DNA of 64,000 bases from Neurospora intermedia. Its lineage: Eukaryota; Ascomycota; Sordariomycetes; Sordariales; Sordariaceae. The stretch covers positions 3,286,001-3,350,000 of the forward strand of contig BTPP01000006.1 of the NCBI GenBank assembly GCA_037102815.1. Reading direction: 5' to 3'. Position numbers and translations under genes: made by a program. Below, in pieces: positions 58,893 through 64,000 of the stretch (position 1 is the first letter of the stretch; every line of letters starts with the position of its first letter). Under the pieces are notes generated by a model. That model did no database searches. It was not told the DNA's origin and worked only from the letters and a program-made list of their open reading frames with translations.

Positions 58893-61150
58893 ATGAGCAG
58901 CAGCGATGACAAAGTCGAGACCGCCGCCCTCGTCATCTCACTCGTGGCATTGATAGGAACATTCCTACAGGTCCTCCAGCAATACCTTGCATCTGCCACG
59001 GGTTACGCCAACTGCCGCAAAAGTCTCAAGGGCGGCTGGTATGATACGGTACACCGAAAGTTACAGCTCAAAGAGCTCCGTTTCGAGGTCCAGTTTGAGA
59101 CTCCCGTCATATTCGTGTGTCCGCAAACTAATGACCGCGGCCCTATGGATAAGCCTGAACTGGGTCTCAAGGTTCCTATCAGTTTTCTCGATGGCACCAA
59201 GGACAGCATGAAGCAGGCCCGGCTCTTGACACAAGAGGAGCAGAACGCACAACAGCGCGACGCCCTTCAACACAGCCGTATTCATACGGCCGATAATGAA
59301 AAGGCCACCTGGCTCACCCTTTTGGAAGAAATTCAGTCCATGGAACGAGCAAACATGAATTGGGTCACAGAGCATCAGAAGAAATCCGGCCCCGGTTCCG
59401 TAGCGGGCTTCAAAGAGCACACCTTGGTTGTGGCCCTTCAACCCAAGCCTCGAAGCTGGGACAACATGCCTGCCGGCGTCAAGAAGCCGTATGCTACCAC
59501 CACAATATGCCACATAGTCGAAATCGCATCCATGCTGGGCATTTACTGGAAGGAGTTTGATCGATCACGGGACAAGTACCGCGCCGAAGGCAACGGTTAC
59601 ATGCTCACTGGCAGCACGGTACCCGATCTCGGCCTCACCTTCACCTTCCAGATATGTGGAAAAGCCCGCTTCCAGGAGAACAGAATCATACCTCTTGATG
59701 AAATTAAGGAGCTGTGCTTCGGCTACGTTCGCACCATCTTCTACACGGCCAAGGACAACCGCAGGCTTGGTGCCAAAGATGACAACGAGCTCCAGTTTGG
59801 CAGTATGCGCGAGATAGCCGAGACCATGGTTCAGCTCGAATGCAACACTAGCACGGCCAATTACTTCAAGACAAAGGACGCTAGACACCAACATCTGTTC
59901 GCAGGTAAGTCAGATAAAGTGCCCCTGTGAAGCAACACTCAACTGACAGGCCACATCGGATAGTTCCCTTTGAAATCATCGGCATGCTTGGACAATCCCT
60001 GTACATGAAAAACAGCTACCACCGCATGCTTCCGAATCCGACACCGTATCACTGGGATAGGCGCTTCTTTGATCTCCCAAGGCTCATCAAAGAGTTTTCA
60101 ACGAGGTTTGACGAGGAAAAATACATGACGCCCTCCCCGGACACTCCTAATCTGAAAAAGCTTATCACTCAAGTCCTCAACCAGCTGGAAGCCGATAGAA
60201 GGGACGTCGCAACAAGACAGAAGGAGAGGGATACGGAAATTGCCGCTGAAGAAGAAAAGAAGAAGAAAGACAAAGAGAACAAAGAAAACGAAGGGCACGA
60301 GAAGAAGAAGGATGTAGAGATCTCAAGTGACGAACCATCTGAAGGTGGAGTCATTGGTCCGCTCAAGCGATCGCTAACAAGGAAACGAACACGACCAAGT
60401 TGGTTGATTGAATACAAAGCAAGCAGTCCTCGAAAAGCGGAAGAACGGCCCAAAAAGGACTTCGCACCGATTTTGCCTGGCTACAGCCTTCCTCTTCTCA
60501 ATTGTCTACACGACGCGATTCAGGAGTGCGACGACTACCTGAAGACCCGTGAGCGCGATCTTCTCACCATGGTTGTTCGCGAGCACATCCAAGAGGTACT
60601 CAGGATGATCAACGAACCCGAGCCGGAGGAAAGTACGAAGTCAGCCACAACGGGCGACACAGGAGATGACAGCTCCCAGAAAGCAGGGAAGACGGTTACG
60701 GCCTTCTTCGACGTACTCAGCGCCGCCAACCCAGAAGACAGGCAGGGCATTTTCATGAAAGTCTACTTTGAGCATGTCCTTCCTTGTGTCAGCGATCGTG
60801 CAGTCAAAGCGTACGATAAGCGCAAGCGCATGAAGAACATAAATCATAGAGCGTATACCTTGGCACAGCAGACCGGAGACTCAGACATCAGTGGATTAGG
60901 AATGGCCCCGGCGGGTCCTGATTCTACTGCCACTACTTCGACACCTAGTACGTCTACAGTTGGGCAATCCCCAGTGTTGCCTACAACACCTGCCCTGGCC
61001 TCTAAGCAGCTCATCGAAGCCCAGGCCATCTGGTGCACTCTGATTTTCAGGATGCTGTGCTGGCTTCAGTTGCACGACTTCGACAGGCAGGACATACAGT
61101 TTCCCAAGAGTGAGCTCAGGGGCAATCGCCTTCCTGTTTACATCTCCTAG
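58893..61150 (+). CDS. modin-like conserved fungal protein, one N-terminal membrane segment
   Basis: Exons 58893-59904 and 59964-61150 around a 59-bp intron (GTAAGT...TAG) give 732 residues. The unspliced view shows two overlapping ORFs. After a short acidic start comes one hydrophobic segment (AALVISLVALIGTFLQVLQQYL, about residues 10-31). It is followed by a conserved region: LKGGWYDTVHRKLQLKELRFEVQFETPVIFV, then CHIVEIASMLGIYWKEFD, and after the splice VPFEIIGMLGQSLYMKNSYHRMLPNPTPYHWD. A Lys/Glu coiled-coil-like tract (about 410-450) precedes the C-terminal third. Such proteins are often labelled modin after automated comparison; I regard the label as uncertain and the function as unknown. 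Confidence 0.75.
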
Positions 61151-62449
61151 GTGGATCATGGCGACAGTTTTACGGCGGCTTTTTTCCCGTCTTACCCACT
61201 CAATTTTGATTTCCCTGGAGTCCTGGTTTTTGGTTCTTTGGTCACATCATCACCCATTTGTTTGCGAACAGCATGGCACTCACAGTCTTGGACACTCCTT
61301 AGCATGATAGATGGGGCATTGGATAACCTGGGCGATATATTGGCTTCAAGCACGTTGTTGCCACTTGGTCGTTTTACCCGCATTGTTGTTTTGTTGCTTA
61401 GCGTAACCCATACGTCTAACAGATTCTTGATCCTTCGCGCTCATGACACTTTCATCATTGCCGACATTCTTGTGGTTTCGCTGCTTGTACTGCCTTGAGC
61501 ATCACTAAGATCGCACGATGAAAGTTTTCGAGCTTCATCCACAAGACCAGTCAACCACCGCACGGACCACCATCCATCACGATGGCTCAGACGGGCACCC
61601 ACACCCACCCACACACTCAAGCCAAAATCGGACTGCTGTCGTGTCTCCAATTGCAAGGGCAAATTTTGCGAGGATGGTAACGCCAGAATGGAATTGGTTC
61701 TTTGCCCTGCCGTTTCTTATTTCTACCTGATAATGGCGCTGCGACTCACAAGAACAAGTGCAAACTGACACTTTGCATGGACGAGACAGTCTCAGAAACT
61801 CAAGAGACGAGACAAGAGCAGGTGGATGAATGAGGGGAAAGAAAACTGTGGATGCAAGCACTCAACGCGACCTCAATCCAACAACGACGACTCTCGCGAG
61901 ATTCGCAAGCCCACGGGGTGCGAGTGGGGTAGTAGATTGATGATTTGGCAAGGCCCTAATGCAAGCTCTTTGAACCAGTCCAACCACTGACGAACCGTTC
62001 TCACGGTCTCGAGAGCAAGGCCGACGAGGTGGTTGGTGGGTTTGCATGTCTCTGCTTGTCTATCTTGCAGAGCGCCAGTGTTCGTTTCCGTTCCGCCCGG
62101 GCTTTGTACACTACGGGGTGCAGGCGTTGTTAGCAGGCGTTATTCGTAACACGACAGATGTTTGACGGAATCAGCGGAGTAACTGGCGCCGATGCTGTTT
62201 CACTCATGGAGTTGAGGAAGATCAATGATCTTCTCTTGTTCATTTACATTATCCTCGCTGGATTGCGAGTTGGGTGTTTCGACTCAGCTTGTTCACCTGC
62301 CTGGCAGTGCGGGCGTCTGCGGGTGTTCCTGACCTGGACCGAGCGAGACCAGACGAACGATGGAGACTGGAACACTGGGACTCGGTCGATAGCCGACATC
62401 ACTGTGATTGGACACCCCAAAAGTGGCTAGGGACGCTGCTAAAGTGATT

Positions 62450-62505
<56 letters not shown>

Positions 62506-64000
62506 ACACACACACTTTTTCGAGATCAGATTGGCTCGATTGGTTGATCGGGGGTTGAGTGCGCCACAAAACTAGGTGAAGCGCCTCGTTCCAGACTTTC
62601 CAAGCAAGCCAAGCGAACCGCCGCCGGCTGGTACCCGGGGGAGGTAGCCGAAGGAGCACGGGCCATCATGCTCACCAAACATGGAATCGAGAGCGGAGAG
62701 ACGAGCGGTGAAGAGATCCACAAACATTCTCTCTAGGTGGGAGTGGGGGTGAAGAGAGTTTCATGTTCTTCCCCGATCCTGGGGAGTCTTGTCATCGGAC
62801 CAAAGACCCTTCTCCATGGTGATATCTCCAGCTTTTCGAATGACAAGGGGAGAGGGGAAGAGGTTGAGAAGAGAGCGAGAAGATGACTTGAGGTTCGAGA
62901 AGTTCTCAAATGTGACAAACTGCAAGGAAGCCCGACTTCAGACATCTTGGCCACATCTTGCCCAATCAATGGTAACGTCTAATCAGTAACGTTCAACATT
63001 GACTGGTCAAGTGTCGTCAGCTTCCAAGTGGCAGCAAGCAGCCCTGAAAATGCTACGCATCTTCCGCCATTCCCGCTGCTTGCTTGCGTTGATTGCTTGC
63101 GTTGGTTATGCTAGGCATGCTGACTGGCTGTTGATGTTCTCGTCTCCGAAACGGGGAAACGTGGGAAGGCTTGCAAGGACAAGACTTGCTCGAGGCATGA
63201 AGCATGAATCAATACAAGGTACCTCCCAGTGGAAGAGGTCTGGTTCCGATTCTCATTCCCACATCATTTCCCCTCATCCCCTTCCCTGCTTCTGGACTTC
63301 CCGGTCTGTCTCTTCGCCAGTCAGAAAAGTGAAAGAGAAAAGACGGTGACTTACATTTGGCTGGACTGACTTTGTAGTGTACGGATAAAACCTACGAGGG
63401 AGCAAGGGCTTGTCATATAGCATGATGAATTAACGAATGGCAATACCCCCGGCCATGGCGTATTGAACCTGGACCTTACTTACCTACTCTGACTCTGTTC
63501 TTGGCTTTTGCTTTTGTTTCTACAAACGTCTCGTCTTTCTTCTCTTTCTTCTCACATCTTGCTGGACTCTTCACATTCAAATCTGTTGCATACGACCGTC
63601 CTAAGATCGAAACATACAACCTAGATCCCGGCTGCCTCAGTTGATCTGATCGGAGGTCAGCCCAGAGAGTGGAACGTCAAGAGTCCTGGAGGAGAGAAGA
63701 GTGGCGCTGTATCCACACTTTCCTTCCCGGGGGGCTGGCACCGACAAGCGAAGAGAAGCGAAGCGCGCGATCCTTTGACTAAAACCACTTTAACTCTTGC
63801 ATCTTTCTTCATTGACTCACCAAAACCATATTCCCATACATTGGGTTTGTTTTGGTACTCGGTTCTTCGTTGTTCTTTCGTCGGCTAGGCACACCTATAC
63901 CCCTCACATACATAAACACCGGCGCCAAAAGACCCGCCAGCGCCAGCCACGATCGAGTCAACCACTGGCTGGGAATAACACTCGATAACTCCAGGCGTGG
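61151..64000. other. intergenic to window end, promoter-like right end
   Basis: About 2.85 kb with no supportable gene. It contains the microsatellite at 62451. From about 63480 the plus strand becomes pyrimidine-rich and then CA-rich, resembling the promoter/leader of a gene starting just beyond the window. This is inference only. Confidence 0.45.
62451..62515 (+). repeat. (CA)n microsatellite
   Basis: About 32 CA units with one CA-to-TA interruption near 62501. The TG strand gives artefactual Cys-Val ORFs. Confidence 0.95.

Noticed and set aside
59905-59963. Two overlapping ORFs at 58893-59930 and 59927-61150 taken as two genes
   Set aside because: A 59-bp GT-AG intron joins them in frame and the conserved region runs through the junction.
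62293-62659. Cys-Val repeat proteins on the minus strand
   Set aside because: They are translations of the (CA)n microsatellite.

Overview
The window is nuclear DNA of a filamentous ascomycete, most likely a Sordariomycete close to Neurospora/Sordaria. The evidence is short GT-AG introns of 50-95 bp with CTAAC-like branch points, pyrimidine-rich promoters, a HET-domain gene, MYND proteins with a DUF4470-like N-terminus, and an intracellular siderophore locus. About fourteen genes can be supported, separated by long AT-rich or simple-repeat intergenic stretches. Several genes appear broken in a plain ORF view but are restored by introns; I rebuilt those junctions by eye and checked that the exon lengths add up to whole codons.

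Layout. 0.1-4.7 kb: a LaeA-like SAM methyltransferase and two multi-pass membrane proteins, all on the minus strand. 7.4-10.4 kb: a small Cys-rich ORF and an F-box protein with CxxC pairs. 11.0-14.3 kb: a head-to-head pair formed by an ETHE1-like persulfide dioxygenase (minus) and a mitochondrial type sulfide:quinone oxidoreductase (plus), two consecutive steps of mitochondrial sulfide oxidation. 14.6-16.6 kb: a GMC oxidoreductase. 16.7-30.8 kb: two long divergently oriented paralogues (DUF4470-like N-terminus, MYND finger at the C-terminus) flanking a HET-domain gene. 33.5-56.0 kb: L-ornithine N5-monooxygenase (sidA, minus) and a 5130-residue NRPS (sidC/ferricrocin synthetase type, plus), with ATCWGATAA sites typical of the iron-responsive GATA repressor family. 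56.1-57.0 kb: a DUF1264/OBAP-like protein. 58.9-61.2 kb: a modin-like conserved fungal protein with an N-terminal membrane segment. The rest, to 64 kb, holds a (CA)n microsatellite and promoter-like sequence.

Most notable observation. Each of the two MYND paralogues is interrupted by exactly one in-frame UAG, at a different place (codon 537 of one, codon 1326 of the other). Homologous reading frame continues for hundreds of codons past it to the MYND finger. Both UAGs lie in the loop of a predicted hairpin. In the first gene this is a perfect 6-bp stem with a 7-nt loop in which the UAG adenosine is the third loop base after a U, the geometry of a tRNA anticodon loop (U33-A34). This is what stop-codon A-to-I mRNA editing (UAG to UGG, Trp) of filamentous ascomycetes in sexual development would need. 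I propose both genes as editing-dependent. Nonsense mutation or RIP damage are the alternatives.
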